Shown one piece after another: positions 5,127 through 5,310 of a DNA stretch of 5,310 bases. The translations under genes and the position numbers were made by a program. Every line of letters starts with the position of its first letter. Position 1 is the first letter of the stretch. Where the stretch lies: contig JALURH010000066.1 in NCBI GenBank assembly GCA_027017025.1, positions 1 through 5,310 of the forward strand, written 5' to 3'. The notes under the pieces were generated by a model. The model was not told the origin of the DNA and searched no databases. It worked only from the letters and a program-made list of their open reading frames with translations. This stretch comes from Thermofilaceae archaeon (GTDB lineage Archaea; Thermoproteota; Thermoprotei; Thermofilales; Thermofilaceae).

Positions 5127-5310
5127 CTAGTCAACCCCTAGTAAATTATGTAGGATATTCTCTACATTACTTTCTAATCCATTGAGAATTGTAAGTTTCC
5201 CCTGTGCTAGGTCCTTTACACCTCCTCCCTTTCCGCCTAGTATTTCTGTAAGATTTTTACATATAATTCTTGCGTCAAGCCCTTTCTTAACCACTTCTTC
5301 TCCCAATTTT
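5127..5310 (-). CDS. alaS: Alanyl-tRNA synthetase, C-terminal end (partial, 5' part outside window)
   Basis: Only the last 60 residues are present. They form the end of a DHHA1 domain: a helix (LGEEVVKKGLDARIICKNLTE compresses to a short helix-strand-helix), then the glycine-rich motif ILGGKGGGVKDLAQGK, with the GGKGGG core at residues 25-30 of the visible part. A final amphipathic helix ends LLGVD. GG.GGG..d.AQGG is the DHHA1 signature at the C-terminus of alanyl-tRNA synthetase, where it helps tRNA binding and dimer formation. The catalytic and editing domains would lie off the right edge. A stand-alone DHHA1 protein or AlaX-L editing protein is possible, but the context and direct ending favour AlaRS. 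The stop is TAG, followed by AAA and then the TTG start of the DUF434 gene, making this the first visible gene of the leftward cluster. Confidence 0.85.
   Translation of the reverse strand, partial: KLGEEVVKKGLDARIICKNLTEILGGKGGGVKDLAQGKLTILNGLESNVENILHNLLGVD

Overview
The window looks like a stretch of a thermophilic crenarchaeal chromosome (Thermoprotei; Desulfurococcales-like is my inference from the gene families and AT-rich composition). The evidence is an archaeal alpha-NAC with a UBA domain, a Cgi121-type KEOPS subunit, an archaeal THUMP (Tan1-like) protein, a DUF434 protein and an archaeal-type CDP-alcohol phosphotransferase. TATA-like boxes also lie about 26 bp upstream of start codons, as in leaderless archaeal transcription, and there are several TTG/GTG starts. 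No tRNA, rRNA, CRISPR array, insertion sequence or other mobile element was seen, and no gene-free stretch exceeds about 80 bp.

Layout, left to right. The 5' part of an ABC-transporter ATPase gene (MacB/LolD-like) reads leftward off the window edge. A 77-bp AT-rich gap separates it from a divergent THUMP-domain gene (475-1035, +). That gene converges on, and overlaps by 30 bp, a Cgi121-like KEOPS subunit gene (1006-1575, -). A 45-bp divergent gap with one TATA-like core leads to a leaderless-looking, GTG-started SAM hydroxide adenosyltransferase gene (1621-2430, +). This converges on the end of a long leftward cluster with a 13-bp overlap.

In transcription order the cluster is: alaS (only the 3' end is present, 5310-5127), a DUF434 protein (TTG start), alpha-NAC, a CDP-alcohol phosphotransferase probably making archaetidylinositol phosphate (TTG start), and rtcA. 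Spacings run from a 20-bp overlap to a 7-bp gap, so one operon with translational coupling is likely.

Functional theme. Most genes serve RNA maturation and translation: alanyl-tRNA charging, the ac4C adaptor (THUMP), t6A synthesis (KEOPS/Cgi121), nascent-chain binding (NAC) and RNA 3'-end cyclisation (RtcA). The lipid head-group enzyme and the SAM hydrolase are the metabolic exceptions. Points worth a second look are the PIN/NYN-like acidic-residue pattern in the DUF434 protein, which shares a cluster with RtcA; a sharp codon-usage break inside the ABC ATPase gene; the in-frame alaS/DUF434 junction; and the overlapping convergent gene ends.
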